Part shown: positions 33,852 to 42,698 of the stretch, in pieces
Numbering within the stretch: position 1 is the first letter of the stretch
Layout: every line of letters begins with the position of its first letter
Source: JALZEG01 sp035942255
Lineage (GTDB): Bacteria; Actinomycetota; CADDZG01; WHSQ01
DNA: 64,000 bases
Assembly: GCA_035942255.1 (NCBI GenBank)
Contig: DASZDG010000073.1
Coordinates: forward strand, 17,427 to 81,426
Direction of reading: 5' to 3'
Translations under genes and position numbers: made by a program
The notes under the pieces: generated by a model
What the model saw: the letters and a program-made list of their open reading frames with translations, nothing else
Told to the model about the DNA's origin: nothing
Database searches by the model: none

Positions 33852-35165
33852 CTATACCGGCCGGGGACGGCCGGTGGCGTAATAGACGAAACCGTGCTCC
33901 GCCATCTGGTCGGGAGCGAAGAGGTTCCGTCCGTCGACGAAGATCGGACGGGCAAGCGAGTCTTTCAGCTTGGCGAGGTCGATCTCCGCGAACTCGTCCC
34001 ACTCCGTGCACAGGACCACGCAGTGCGCCCCGGCGGCGGCACCGTAGGGATCGTCCGCGATCTCGAGGTCCGGCACCTCCGCGACGGCCGCGTCGGACAC
34101 AACGGGGTCGTATCCGACGACCGAAGCTCCGCGGTCGAGCAGCCGCCGCGCCAGGCCGAGCGCGGGGGCGAAGCGGAGGTCGTCGGTGCCGGGCTTGAAC
34201 GACAGCCCGAGCAGGGCGACCCGCTTGTCCTCGAGGTTCCACAGCGCGTCGACGATCTTGTCGACGGTCGCGTCGAGAGCCTCCTCGTTGATCCGCGCCA
34301 CCTCGCGCAGTATCGGGAAGTCGTATCCGAGGTCCTGCGCCAGGCGCTCGAACGCAAGCAGGTCCTTGGGGAAGCACGATCCGCCGTAGCCGAGCCCGGC
34401 GTTGAGGAACGATCTGCCGATGCGCGCGTCGGACCCCATGATGTCCGCGATGGCGAGCACGTCGGCGCCCGCGCGCTCGCAGATGCGGGCGAGCGCGTTG
34501 GCGAAGGAGATCTTCAGTGCGAGGAACGCGTTCGACGCGTGCTTCGCCAGCTCGGCCGTCGCGACGTCCGTCTCGATGTACCGGTACCCCTCGTCGATCC
34601 ACGGGGCGTAGACCCCGCGCATGACGCCGAACGCCCAGTCGGTCTCCGATCCCACGAGGATCCGGTCCGGGTGCAGCGAGTCGTGGATCGCCTTGCCCTC
34701 GCGCAGGAACTCGGGGTTCGACGCGAGCGCGATCTCGGGTTCGGCGGCGCCCCGGATCTGATCCAGCGTTCGCCTCAACCGATCCGCAGTTCCCGCGGGG
34801 ACCGTCGACTTCTCGACGATGACCGCCCGGCGCGTCACCTTGTGCGCGACGTCGATCACCGACTGCTCGACCATCACGAGGTTGGCCTCACCCGACACCC
34901 GAGGAGGAGTCCCGACACAGATGAAGACGACCTCTGCGTCCGCTACCCCTTCGCCGGAGTCGTGCGTGAACGTCAGACGACCGGCCTCCATCTGCTCCGT
35001 GAGCAGCTCGCCGAGCCCCGGCTCGAAGAACGGCGTGCGTCCCTCTCGAAGGGTCGCGATCTTGGCCGCGTCGATGTCGCAGCCGACCACGTCGTGCCCC
35101 ACCTTCGCCAGCGAGGCACAGGTGACGAGACCGACGTGCCCCGTCCCGATGACACAGATCTTCAT
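33852..35165 (-). CDS. ugd: UDP-glucose 6-dehydrogenase
   Basis: 437 residues. MKICVIGTGHVGLVTCASLA (NAD-binding GxGxxG), EKSTVPAGTADRL, ASNPEFLREGKAI, KISFANALARICERAGADV, and the catalytic Cys in GLGYGGSCFPKD. The C-terminal domain has LGLSFKPGTDDLR. It oxidises UDP-glucose twice to UDP-glucuronate. A GGGGG motif serves as ribosome-binding site seven bases before the ATG. It is followed 11 bases later by the decarboxylase gene. A hairpin with a T tract lies just upstream of the start. Confidence 0.95.
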   Translation of the reverse strand: MKICVIGTGHVGLVTCASLAKVGHDVVGCDIDAAKIATLREGRTPFFEPGLGELLTEQMEAGRLTFTHDSGEGVADAEVVFICVGTPPRVSGEANLVMVEQSVIDVAHKVTRRAVIVEKSTVPAGTADRLRRTLDQIRGAAEPEIALASNPEFLREGKAIHDSLHPDRILVGSETDWAFGVMRGVYAPWIDEGYRYIETDVATAELAKHASNAFLALKISFANALARICERAGADVLAIADIMGSDARIGRSFLNAGLGYGGSCFPKDLLAFERLAQDLGYDFPILREVARINEEALDATVDKIVDALWNLEDKRVALLGLSFKPGTDDLRFAPALGLARRLLDRGASVVGYDPVVSDAAVAEVPDLEIADDPYGAAAGAHCVVLCTEWDEFAEIDLAKLKDSLARPIFVDGRNLFAPDQMAEHGFVYYATGRPRPV

Positions 35166-35182
35166 GTGACCCCCGATCGATG

Positions 35183-35213
35183 AAAAAGCGCCCGCGCAAG
35201 CCCGGCCGGGCGC
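35183..35213 (-). terminator. Hairpin with T tract in front of ugd: terminator or attenuator
   Basis: Minus-strand GCGCCCG arm, 12-base spacer, CGGGCGC arm and TTTTT, ending 18 bases before the ugd ATG. It would stop transcripts from the histidine kinase gene; but a TATATA box at 35227-35232 just upstream could start ugd transcripts through the same hairpin. Confidence 0.7.
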
Positions 35214-35269
35214 GTGAGCGGCGCCTATATAACCAAAAACATCCAGAGCGCGCTACCGGCGAGCGCGAG

Positions 35270-37483
35270 CTACGCGGAGTGCGCGACCGCGACGGGACGA
35301 GCCAGCGGGACCTGCACGTGGAACGTGGCGCCGCGGCCCGGCTCGCTCTCCACCCACACGTCACCGCCCATGACGTCGAGGGCCCGCTTCGCGATGAACA
35401 GTCCGACCCCCGGCCCCTGCGTCGTCCTCGTGAGGACGTGGCCGAGCCGGACGAACCGGTCGAAGATCCGCTCCTGGTCCGCGCGCGGGATGCCGGGCCC
35501 CTCGTCGGACACCGAGACGCGCGCGTAGCCATGGTCTTGCGCGATCGACACCGTGACGAGGCCTTCCGGCCCACCGAACTTCACCGCGTTGTCGAGCAGG
35601 TGCTCGACGACCTGCTCGAGGCGCTCCGCGTCGCCGCGCACGATCAGCGACGGCTCGTCCTCGACGAGGTGCAGCCTGTGCCCCGGCGCGGCCTTCCCGC
35701 ACGCGCGGCGCACGACGTCGCCGATCGGGACCTCCTGGGTGTGCGCGGGCGGCAGCCCGCCGGTCTCGATCTGCGAGACGAGCAGCAGGTTCATCACGAG
35801 CCGTTCGAGCCGCTCCGAACCGCGCTGCATGACGGCGACCATCTGGTCGGCGAGGTCGTCGGAGACGTTCCCGGACCCGCGCTCGAGCACCTGCAGCGCC
35901 CCCTTGATGCTCGTCAACGGCGTGCGGAGCTCGTGGCTGATCGTCGAGAGGAAGTCGCCCTTCGCCTCCTCCGCCTCGTGCTCGGCGGTGACGTCGCGCA
36001 CGAGCCATACCCAGCCGGAGTTGTCGACGGGACCGGCGGTTATCGAGACCCAGCGTCCGGGCCCGTCCTTGGTCACGACCTCGGCCTCCTCCGTCGTCGC
36101 GTCGACGAGGTCCTCGTGGAGGAGCCGGCGCTGGTCGTCGCGCCGCATGACGACGCGGTCCGACCACGGCCGCCCCATGACGTCGGAGGCGCTGTAGCCG
36201 GTGATGCGTTCGAGCGCGGGGTTCCACGCCCGCACGACGCCGCGCGAGTCGAGGAGCGCGATGCCCTCGCGCGAGCCGTGGAAGATGCGGCCGAAGCGCT
36301 GGCGCTCCTCCGCGACCTCCGCGTACAGGCGGTGCGCGTCGAGCGTGGTCAGCAGCTCACCCGCGACGGCGCCGAGCAGGAGCGAGTCCGACTCGCCGAA
36401 GTCGCCGGCGCCGACGCGGTCGATCGCGACGACGCAACCGAGCACGCCCTCCGCGTCCAGCAACGGCACCGCGACGAGCTCGTCCGCCCCCAGCCCCTCG
36501 AGCACCTCACGCTCGGCCTCGGTCCCCTCGCGCGTCAGCAGCAGCGGCGCCTCGCGCATCTCCATCTCCATGACGAGGCGCGCCAGCCCGCCGAGCTCGA
36601 GCGGGGCCATCTCGGCGATCACGTCGTCGCCGTCCACGCCCGACCACACCGTCTGGTGGCCGAGCTTGACGACCACCCTCGTCTCGCGGGCGGAGACGAT
36701 CTCGCGCACGGCCCTCAGGAAGCCGGTCAGGGCCGCGTCGAGGTCGGGCGCCGCAGCAAGCGCGCGGCTCGCCGCGTGCAGGTGACGCAGCCGCTCCGCC
36801 TCGTCGCGCTGGCGCAGCACCGCGCGGTAGCCGAGGTAGAGGCCGAGGAGCGGGAGCGGGAACATCGCGACGGTCCAGCGGCCGGCGAGGATCGACGCGG
36901 CGAACAACAGGCCGAGGACGAGGCTGCCCACGAGGTTGATCGTGGCGGGCCCGAGGACGCCGGACACGACGCTCGTGAACCGGGCCGCGCCCGAGATCGC
37001 CATCGCGAGGGCGACGAACGCGTGCGTGAGGAACGTGAAGACGAGCACCGCGCCGACCGCGACCGCGGCGTTCCTCGGCGTCAGCGTCGTGGCGGGCTCG
37101 GACGCGAGGCTCCACACGCCGGCCGCTGCCGCCGCGCCGCACCCGTACTGCGCGACGTTGAACACGCCCTTCACGATCCCGGCGCGCCAGCGATACAGCC
37201 GCACCGCGGCGATCGCCGCGGTCACACCCCACACGACCTCCGCGGGCGAGAGCACGACGACCATCGGGAGCAGCAGCGCCTCGGACGCGCTCAGCCCCCA
37301 GTCGCCGTCCTTGCCGTGGAACGTGAGGTCGGTGAGCTCCGTGAGCGCGAACAGCGCGGTGAGCACCGCGAACGGCAGGAGGTCGCGGCTCCAGCCCGCG
37401 GCGGTGGTCGCCGCGAGGACGGCGACGAGCGACAGCGACAGTCCTGCGACGTAGCCGTGCAGGGCGCGGGACCTCAGTCCCAC
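35270..37483 (-). CDS. Membrane sensor histidine kinase with GAF and PAS domains
   Basis: 737 residues from the GTG at 37481-37483, which overlaps the subtilisin stop by 10 bases. Residues about 5-220 hold seven or more membrane helices. A GAF domain (about 235-380), a PAS domain (about 390-500; IFHGSREGIALLDSRGVV) and the kinase core follow: H-box STISHELRTPLTSIKGALQV (His near 516), N-box HLLDNAVKFGG, G1 SVSDEGPGIP and G2 GPGVGLFIAKRA. It autophosphorylates and signals to a response regulator not encoded nearby. The ligand is unknown. Coupling to a secreted protease suggests sensing of cell-envelope or extracellular signals. Confidence 0.88.
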   Translation of the reverse strand: MGLRSRALHGYVAGLSLSLVAVLAATTAAGWSRDLLPFAVLTALFALTELTDLTFHGKDGDWGLSASEALLLPMVVVLSPAEVVWGVTAAIAAVRLYRWRAGIVKGVFNVAQYGCGAAAAAGVWSLASEPATTLTPRNAAVAVGAVLVFTFLTHAFVALAMAISGAARFTSVVSGVLGPATINLVGSLVLGLLFAASILAGRWTVAMFPLPLLGLYLGYRAVLRQRDEAERLRHLHAASRALAAAPDLDAALTGFLRAVREIVSARETRVVVKLGHQTVWSGVDGDDVIAEMAPLELGGLARLVMEMEMREAPLLLTREGTEAEREVLEGLGADELVAVPLLDAEGVLGCVVAIDRVGAGDFGESDSLLLGAVAGELLTTLDAHRLYAEVAEERQRFGRIFHGSREGIALLDSRGVVRAWNPALERITGYSASDVMGRPWSDRVVMRRDDQRRLLHEDLVDATTEEAEVVTKDGPGRWVSITAGPVDNSGWVWLVRDVTAEHEAEEAKGDFLSTISHELRTPLTSIKGALQVLERGSGNVSDDLADQMVAVMQRGSERLERLVMNLLLVSQIETGGLPPAHTQEVPIGDVVRRACGKAAPGHRLHLVEDEPSLIVRGDAERLEQVVEHLLDNAVKFGGPEGLVTVSIAQDHGYARVSVSDEGPGIPRADQERIFDRFVRLGHVLTRTTQGPGVGLFIAKRALDVMGGDVWVESEPGRGATFHVQVPLARPVAVAHSA

Positions 37484-39210
37484 GCGGCCGCGTACCACTT
37501 GGTCTGCCACGACGACGCCTTCCACGTCGCGCCGTCCCAGTCCATGCCCTTCCAGGTGGCGCCGTCCCAGTCGGCGTTCTTCCAGGTCGCGCCCTTCCAC
37601 GTCGCGCCGTCCCAGATCGTGGCCTTCCACGTCGCGCCCTTCCACGTCGCGCCGGCCCACTCGTCGGTCTTCCAGGTCGCGCCCTCCCAGGAAGCCGGGT
37701 CCCAGCCCTCGGCCTTCCACGTCGCGCCGGCCCACGGGACGAGACCGGCGGGGTTGTCGAGCGCGACCTCGTCCGGGTCCGTCTGCGCGATGAACTCGCC
37801 GTAGAGGGCGAGCTGCCCGAGCGGCGTGACGATCTCGATGCCGGCCGAGCCGCGGTCGCCCTGGAGGAGCCCGAGGCCGTTCGACGGCGTCAGACCCTGG
37901 TTCGCCGCGCGCATGTCCGTGCTCGTCGTCGCGGCGAGCGCGTCGACGATCCCCGCGCCAGTTCCCGTCGGGTCGGCGTCGGCGATCGGCCGCGCGGTGC
38001 TCGTCAGGCGGTGCTTCACCTGGTCGGGCGTGAGCTGCGGCTGGTGGTCGAGCATCTGGGCGACGATCCCGGTGACGGTCGCGGTCGCCATCGACGTGCC
38101 CGTCCCCTTGAAGTAGGCGCCGTCCACGGCCGCGGTCGCTCCGTACCGCTGGTCGATCGCGCTGCCGGGCGACCGCAGCGACACCGTGTGCACTCCCGGC
38201 GACACGACGTCGGGCTTAGCCAGACCGTTCGCGCGCGTGGGGCCGCGCGACGAGAACACCGGCACGCGGTCGTCCGAGACGGTCATCGATCCCTCGTCGT
38301 TCGCGGCCCCCACGGTGATCACGTACGGGTCGTCGCCGGGCTTCATCACGGTCGCCGCTCCGGGCCCGGAGTTCCCCGCGGAGACGACGACTGCGATCCC
38401 GGACGCCCACGCGCGCTCGACGGCGTAGTTGAGCGGCGAGAGGCGATAGTCCTGCGAGGAGTCGGTCCCGAGCGAGAGGTTCATCACGCGGATCCCGTAG
38501 GTGTCCTTGTGCGCCACGATCCACTGGATCCCGGCCAGCACCGTCGACACGTCGGTCGCGCCGTCGAAGCCCGCGGCCTTGACCGAGACCAGCCGCGCCG
38601 AGGGGGCCGCACCCTTGTACTTGCCGTTCGAGGCGGTCCCGTCGCCGGCGATCAGCCCGGCCATGAACGTGCCGTGGCCGAACGTGTCGGCGCAGTGCGC
38701 CTCGGTGCCCGCCTCGCTCGTGAGGTCGGCACACGCGACCACGCGGCCCGCGAGGTCGGGGTGGCCCGCGTACACGCCGGTGTCGAGCAGGGCGACGGTG
38801 GTCCCGCCGCCGTCGATCCCGTCGGACCACAGGCGCTCCGAGCGCACGATCTTCTGGATTCGGTGCGTGGTCCCGTCGTCGGCCGCGCCCTCGAACTCGA
38901 TCGGCGCGTCGGGAGTCACGCTCCGCACGGCGGGATCGGCCTCGAGCTCGCCGAGCGAGGACTCGGGGACGCGCGCCGAGACCCCGTCGACGATCGGGAG
39001 GAAACCGGCGATCTCGCCCCCGGCGGCAACGACGGCCCGGGCTGCCGCGGCGACGGATTCCGCACCCTGCACGACGACGTCGGCAAGCCTCTGGGAGACG
39101 GCCGGGGACGTGCCGGACGCGCTCGTGGTCAGCGGGAGGGCGACGAGGGCCGCGACGGCCGCGGCGACGAGACGGCGACGTTCACGGAGGGGCAACGACA
39201 TCGAGTGCAT
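37474..39210 (-). CDS. Secreted subtilisin-like serine protease (S8) with WKGATWK tandem-repeat tail
   Basis: 578 residues with an N-terminal signal peptide (RRRLVAAAVAALVALPLTTS). A propeptide-like segment (about 45-110) precedes the catalytic domain: Asp in TVALLDTGVYAGHPDL, His in FGHGTFMAGLIAG, Ser in GTGTSMATATVTG, plus the oxyanion Asn in VVSAGNSGPGAAT. From about residue 490 the tail repeats W-x-GATWK and D/GATWK units (for example WDGATWKGATWK) more than eight times. Similar Trp-rich tails occur on actinobacterial S8 proteases and may bind the cell wall or pack as an extended sheet. Stop overlaps the start of the histidine kinase gene. Confidence 0.92.
   Translation of the reverse strand: MHSMSLPLRERRRLVAAAVAALVALPLTTSASGTSPAVSQRLADVVVQGAESVAAAARAVVAAGGEIAGFLPIVDGVSARVPESSLGELEADPAVRSVTPDAPIEFEGAADDGTTHRIQKIVRSERLWSDGIDGGGTTVALLDTGVYAGHPDLAGRVVACADLTSEAGTEAHCADTFGHGTFMAGLIAGDGTASNGKYKGAAPSARLVSVKAAGFDGATDVSTVLAGIQWIVAHKDTYGIRVMNLSLGTDSSQDYRLSPLNYAVERAWASGIAVVVSAGNSGPGAATVMKPGDDPYVITVGAANDEGSMTVSDDRVPVFSSRGPTRANGLAKPDVVSPGVHTVSLRSPGSAIDQRYGATAAVDGAYFKGTGTSMATATVTGIVAQMLDHQPQLTPDQVKHRLTSTARPIADADPTGTGAGIVDALAATTSTDMRAANQGLTPSNGLGLLQGDRGSAGIEIVTPLGQLALYGEFIAQTDPDEVALDNPAGLVPWAGATWKAEGWDPASWEGATWKTDEWAGATWKGATWKATIWDGATWKGATWKNADWDGATWKGMDWDGATWKASSWQTKWYAAAWD
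37483..37740 (-). repeat. In-gene tandem repeat encoding (W)xGATWK units
   Basis: About ten copies of a near-identical GCGACCTGGAAG-like core at spacings of 15 to 30 bases, differing mainly in the two to four codons between cores. Irregular unit length and single-residue changes suggest expansion by slippage or recombination, with selection on the WK motif. Confidence 0.85.
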
Positions 39211-39385
39211 GCGACTCCCTTGTTCCGGCGTGCCGCCGCCTCCCTAGCCCGTACGTACTATGGCCTACCTCGGTCGGCGGAGACATAGCCCCTTCGGGTC
39301 AAAAACCACACCGCCTAGACGGACTAGTCCTCCAACGACAGTCGCCCTCGTCGCGGACCACGCCCCCTCACGGGAGAATGCCGGG

Positions 39386-40375
39386 ATGAAGGTCAACCGC
39401 GAGTGGGAGCCCGCGTTCGCCGGGCTCGCGACGTTCCAGAAGGTCCCGCTCGCGCTCGACGAGGAGAGCCTGGCGGGCGCCGACGTAGCGATCGTCGGCG
39501 CGCCGATGGACGAGTACGTCACGCACCGGCCCGGCACGCGCTTCGGCCCCCGCGCGATCCGCTCGGCGATCGACGGCGGCGGCCCGCCGAAGGCGTGGCA
39601 CATGGACCTCGGCGTCGACCCGTTCGCGGAGCTGACCGTCGTCGACCACGCGGACGCGGACGTCGTCCCGGGCGATCCCGCTGCGAGCCACGCCGCGATA
39701 CGCACGGCCGTCGCTCGCATAGTCGCCGCGGGCGCGGTGCCGGTCGTCCTCGGCGGCGACCACTCGATCGCGTACCCGGACGTCTCGGCGGTCGCGGAGC
39801 GGCTGCCCGCCGGGTCGCTCGCGGTCGTGCAGTTCGACACGCACACGGACACCGCTACCGAGAACTGGGGCGTCGCCCGCGCCCACGGGACCCCGTTCCG
39901 CCACCTCGTCGACGAAGGGATCCTGCCGGGCGAACGCCTCGTCCAGGTCGGGCTGCGTGGTTACTGGCCGAACCCGGAGGAATGGGCGTGGGCGCGCTCG
40001 AACGGCGTGCGGTGGCACCGCATGGAGGACGTGTTCGAGCGCGGGATCGACGCGGTGATCGACGAGGTCCTGACGCAGGTCGAGCCCGCGCCGCATCTCT
40101 TCCTGTCGGTCGACGTCGACGTGCTCGACCCCGCGTTCGCCCCCGGCACCGGCACACCGGAGCCCGGAGGGATGTCGACGCGCGAGCTGCTGCGGGCGAT
40201 CCGGCGGCTGACGGTCGCGCGCGGCCTGGCGGGGATGGAGGTCGTCGAGGTCTCGCCCCCCTACGACCACGCGGACGTAACCGCGATGGCCGCACACCGC
40301 GTCGTGGTCGACGCGCTCGCGGGGCTGGCGGTGCACCGGCGCGGGGGCCGCGTCGCACCGGAGCGCGACTCGTGA
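39386..40375 (+). CDS. Ureohydrolase of the agmatinase/arginase family
   Basis: 329 residues from the ATG at 39386. Metal-binding motifs: VVLGGDHSIAYPDV (GGDHS), VVQFDTHTDT (the usual DAHxD is D-T-H-T-D here), and LSVDVDVLDPAFAPGTGTPE (D-x-D). GTRFGPRAIRSAI is the family N-terminal block. It probably hydrolyses agmatine or a related guanidino compound to urea and an amine; arginase or guanidinobutyrase cannot be excluded. It overlaps the sirtuin gene as GTGA. The nearby FAD oxidoreductase may oxidise the amine product. Confidence 0.85.
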   Translation: MKVNREWEPAFAGLATFQKVPLALDEESLAGADVAIVGAPMDEYVTHRPGTRFGPRAIRSAIDGGGPPKAWHMDLGVDPFAELTVVDHADADVVPGDPAASHAAIRTAVARIVAAGAVPVVLGGDHSIAYPDVSAVAERLPAGSLAVVQFDTHTDTATENWGVARAHGTPFRHLVDEGILPGERLVQVGLRGYWPNPEEWAWARSNGVRWHRMEDVFERGIDAVIDEVLTQVEPAPHLFLSVDVDVLDPAFAPGTGTPEPGGMSTRELLRAIRRLTVARGLAGMEVVEVSPPYDHADVTAMAAHRVVVDALAGLAVHRRGGRVAPERDS

Positions 40376-41130
40376 CCGACGAGCTGCTCGAGGAGGTCGC
40401 CGCACTAGTGCGGCGCGCCGGGTCGGTCGTCGCATTGACCGGCGCCGGCATATCGACGGAGTCCGGCATCCCCGACTTCCGCGGCCCCCAGGGCCTCTGG
40501 ACGAAGGACCCGAAGGCCCAGCGCATGTCGAGCCTGCAGGCCTACATGGACGACCCCGACCTGCGCGTGCGCGCGTGGCTGGCGCGCATGGAGCATCCCG
40601 CGTGGACGGCGGCTCCGAACGCAGGGCACCGCGCGCTCGCGGAGCTCGAGCGCAAGGGGAGGCTCGACACGCTCGTCACGCAGAACATCGACGGGCTCCA
40701 CCAGAAGGCCGGGACCTCCCCGGCGCGCATCGTCGAGATCCACGGGACGCTGCGCGAGGTCATGTGCATGTCGTGCGACGAGCGCGCGCCGATGGAGGCC
40801 GCGCTCGCGCGCGTGCGCGCGGGAGAGGCCGACCCGCCGTGCAGGACGTGTGGCGGGATCCTGAAGTCGGCCACGATCTCGTTCGGGCAGCCCCTGCGCG
40901 ACGGTGACATGCAGCGCGCCCGCGCCGCCGCCGAGTCGTGCGACGTCTTCCTCGCGATCGGCACGTCCCTGACCGTGTACCCCGTCGCGTACCTGCCCGC
41001 GGTCGCCGCGCGGTCGGGGGCCGCGGTCGTCGTCCTCAACGCGGAGCCGACGCCGTACGACCGGGGCGCGGACGCGGTCGTCCGTCAGCCGCTCGGCGAG
41101 GCCCTCCCCGCGATCGCCGCCCGCGTCTGA
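40372..41130 (+). CDS. NAD-dependent protein deacylase, sirtuin family
   Basis: 252 residues from the GTG at 40372. VVALTGAGISTESGIPDFRG is the GAGxS...GIPDFR NAD site. LVTQNIDGLHQKAGT has the TQNID motif. VEIHGT holds the catalytic His. Two Cys pairs (CMSCDERAP and CRTCGGIL) make the zinc site. FGQPLRD, IGTSLTVYPVA and VVLNAEPTPYD complete the fold. It removes acyl groups from lysines using NAD. The link to a ureohydrolase by overlapping translation is unusual; the metabolic rationale is unknown. Confidence 0.93.
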   Translation: MTDELLEEVAALVRRAGSVVALTGAGISTESGIPDFRGPQGLWTKDPKAQRMSSLQAYMDDPDLRVRAWLARMEHPAWTAAPNAGHRALAELERKGRLDTLVTQNIDGLHQKAGTSPARIVEIHGTLREVMCMSCDERAPMEAALARVRAGEADPPCRTCGGILKSATISFGQPLRDGDMQRARAAAESCDVFLAIGTSLTVYPVAYLPAVAARSGAAVVVLNAEPTPYDRGADAVVRQPLGEALPAIAARV

Positions 41131-41135
41131 CGCGG

Positions 41136-42515
41136 CTACAGCCCGACGAGCTTTCCGACGACCTGCGCCCGCCGCGCCGGCCGCCCGGTCCTCGCCTCGG
41201 CCCGGTCCGCGCTCGCCATCGTCCACAGCGCGAGGTTGGTGCCCAGCCAGCGCAGCGGCTCCGGCTCCCACGAACGCGAACGGTGTCCTACCCACGGGAG
41301 CCGCGTGAGCGCGGTGTCGCGTCCGAGGATCAGGTCGCGCAGCGTGCGGCCGGCGAGGTTCGACGTCGAGACGCCGTCGCCGACGTAGCCGCCCGCCGAC
41401 CCGAGGCCGGTAGCGCGGTCCAGGCTCACGGACGAGAACCAGTCCCTCGGCACCCCGAGGACCCCGCCCCAGCGGTGCGTGATCGCCGCGTGCGCGGCCC
41501 CCGGCCACAGTTGCCCGAGCACCCGCTCGAGCTCCGCGAACACCTTCGGCTCGCGGTCGAACCGGTCGGAGACGCGCGAGCCGAAGTGGTAGGGAGCGCC
41601 GCGGCCCCCGAACGCGATGCGGTCGTCGGCGGTGCGCTGCGCGTAGATCAGCAGGTGGCGCCCGTCGGTGACGGTCTCCGCGCCGTCCCATCCCGCCTCG
41701 CGCCAGAACGACTCCGGCAGCGGCTCCGTCACGACCATCAGCGAGTACAGCGGCGCGAGGCGGCGGCGTTGCCGCGGGAACGCGGCGGAGTAGCCTTCGG
41801 TCGCGCGCACGACGACGTCCGCCTCCAGCACCGCGCCGGGGACCTCCAGCCGGTGGGGAGCGATGCCGAGCGCGGGCGTCCGCTCGTAGATCCGCACGCC
41901 GAGTCGCTCGGTCGCGCGGGCCAGGCCGCGCACGAGGCGCGCGGGATGGACGCGCGCGCAGTGGGGCGTGAAGGCGGCCCCCTCGCAGCCCGGCACGCGG
42001 ATCCGCCGCGCCGTCTCCGCGGCGTCGAGCCACGCGTAGTCGCCGGTGCCGAAGCCCCACCGCTCGTGCTCCTCGGCGACCTCGGCCCGGAGACGCGGGA
42101 CGTGCGCCGGTGCCGTCGCCAGCGTCAGCGTCCCGCCCTTGTGCCAGTGCGCGTCGATCGACTCCGCGGAGAGCGCGGCACCGACCTCGTCCACGGTCTC
42201 GAACATCGCCCGCTGCATCGCGAGCGCGGCGTCGTCCCCGTGACGCTGCGCGATCGCCGACCGCTTTCCCGCGAACAGAGCCGAGCACCATCCGCCGTTG
42301 CGGCCGGACGCACCGAAGCCCGCGATCTCCTTCTCGACTATCGCCACGTCGAGCGAGGGCTCGGCCTTCTTCAGGTAGTACGCGGTCCAGAGGCCCGTGT
42401 AGCCGGCGCCGACGATCGCGACGTCTGCGGTCGCACTCGAACGGAGGCCCGGGCGCGGCGTCAGGTCGTCGCCGCACGTGTCGAGCCAGAAGGAGTAGGA
42501 GCGGTAGTCCTTCAC
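41136..42515 (-). CDS. FAD-dependent amine oxidoreductase (DAO/PuuB-like)
   Basis: 459 residues. ADVAIVGAGYTGLWTAYYLK is the FAD-binding GxGxxG motif, and GFGASGRNGGWCSALFAGKR matches the block seen in gamma-glutamylputrescine oxidase and related DAO-family enzymes. GLGSAGGYVGDGVSTSNLAG near the C-terminus is the second FAD contact. It probably oxidises a secondary or primary amine to an aldehyde. With the ureohydrolase on the other strand it may form an arginine/agmatine-putrescine degradation branch; that is inference. It faces the sirtuin gene tail-to-tail, six bases apart. Confidence 0.85.
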   Translation of the reverse strand: MKDYRSYSFWLDTCGDDLTPRPGLRSSATADVAIVGAGYTGLWTAYYLKKAEPSLDVAIVEKEIAGFGASGRNGGWCSALFAGKRSAIAQRHGDDAALAMQRAMFETVDEVGAALSAESIDAHWHKGGTLTLATAPAHVPRLRAEVAEEHERWGFGTGDYAWLDAAETARRIRVPGCEGAAFTPHCARVHPARLVRGLARATERLGVRIYERTPALGIAPHRLEVPGAVLEADVVVRATEGYSAAFPRQRRRLAPLYSLMVVTEPLPESFWREAGWDGAETVTDGRHLLIYAQRTADDRIAFGGRGAPYHFGSRVSDRFDREPKVFAELERVLGQLWPGAAHAAITHRWGGVLGVPRDWFSSVSLDRATGLGSAGGYVGDGVSTSNLAGRTLRDLILGRDTALTRLPWVGHRSRSWEPEPLRWLGTNLALWTMASADRAEARTGRPARRAQVVGKLVGL

Positions 42516-42552
42516 GTCTCTCCTAGACCGGCCGCCGCGGCGGCCGGTGCGA

Positions 42553-42637
42553 TGGTGGCGGGACCAGGATTCGAACCTGGGAAGGACAAGCCAACCGGTT
42601 TACAGCCGGTCCTCTTTGGCCACTTGAGTATCCCGCC
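42553..42637 (-). tRNA. tRNA-Tyr (GUA), CCA encoded
   Basis: 85 nucleotides on the minus strand with acceptor stem GGCGGGA/TCCCGCC, discriminator A, encoded CCA, anticodon stem ACCGG/CCGGT with loop CTGTAAA (anticodon GTA), and a long variable arm (TTGGCTTGTCC region) as expected for tRNA-Tyr. The T loop is TTCGAAT. Confidence 0.95.
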
Positions 42638-42698
42638 GAGGTGCTGCGGCCACGACGATATCGCCCCCGCGAGGGCCGCGTGGACCGATGAGAAGCTC

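Noticed and set aside
37474..37740. CRISPR-like or tandem-repeat array in the subtilisin tail
   Set aside because: Units differ in length, lie inside an open frame, encode a repeated WK motif and have no unique spacers or cas genes.
35180..37804. 874-codon plus-strand frame opposite the histidine kinase, and a 1026-codon frame opposite the VWA protein (46284-49364)
   Set aside because: Both are antisense shadows of recognised genes; the coding strand has catalytic motifs, signal peptides and ribosome-binding sites.
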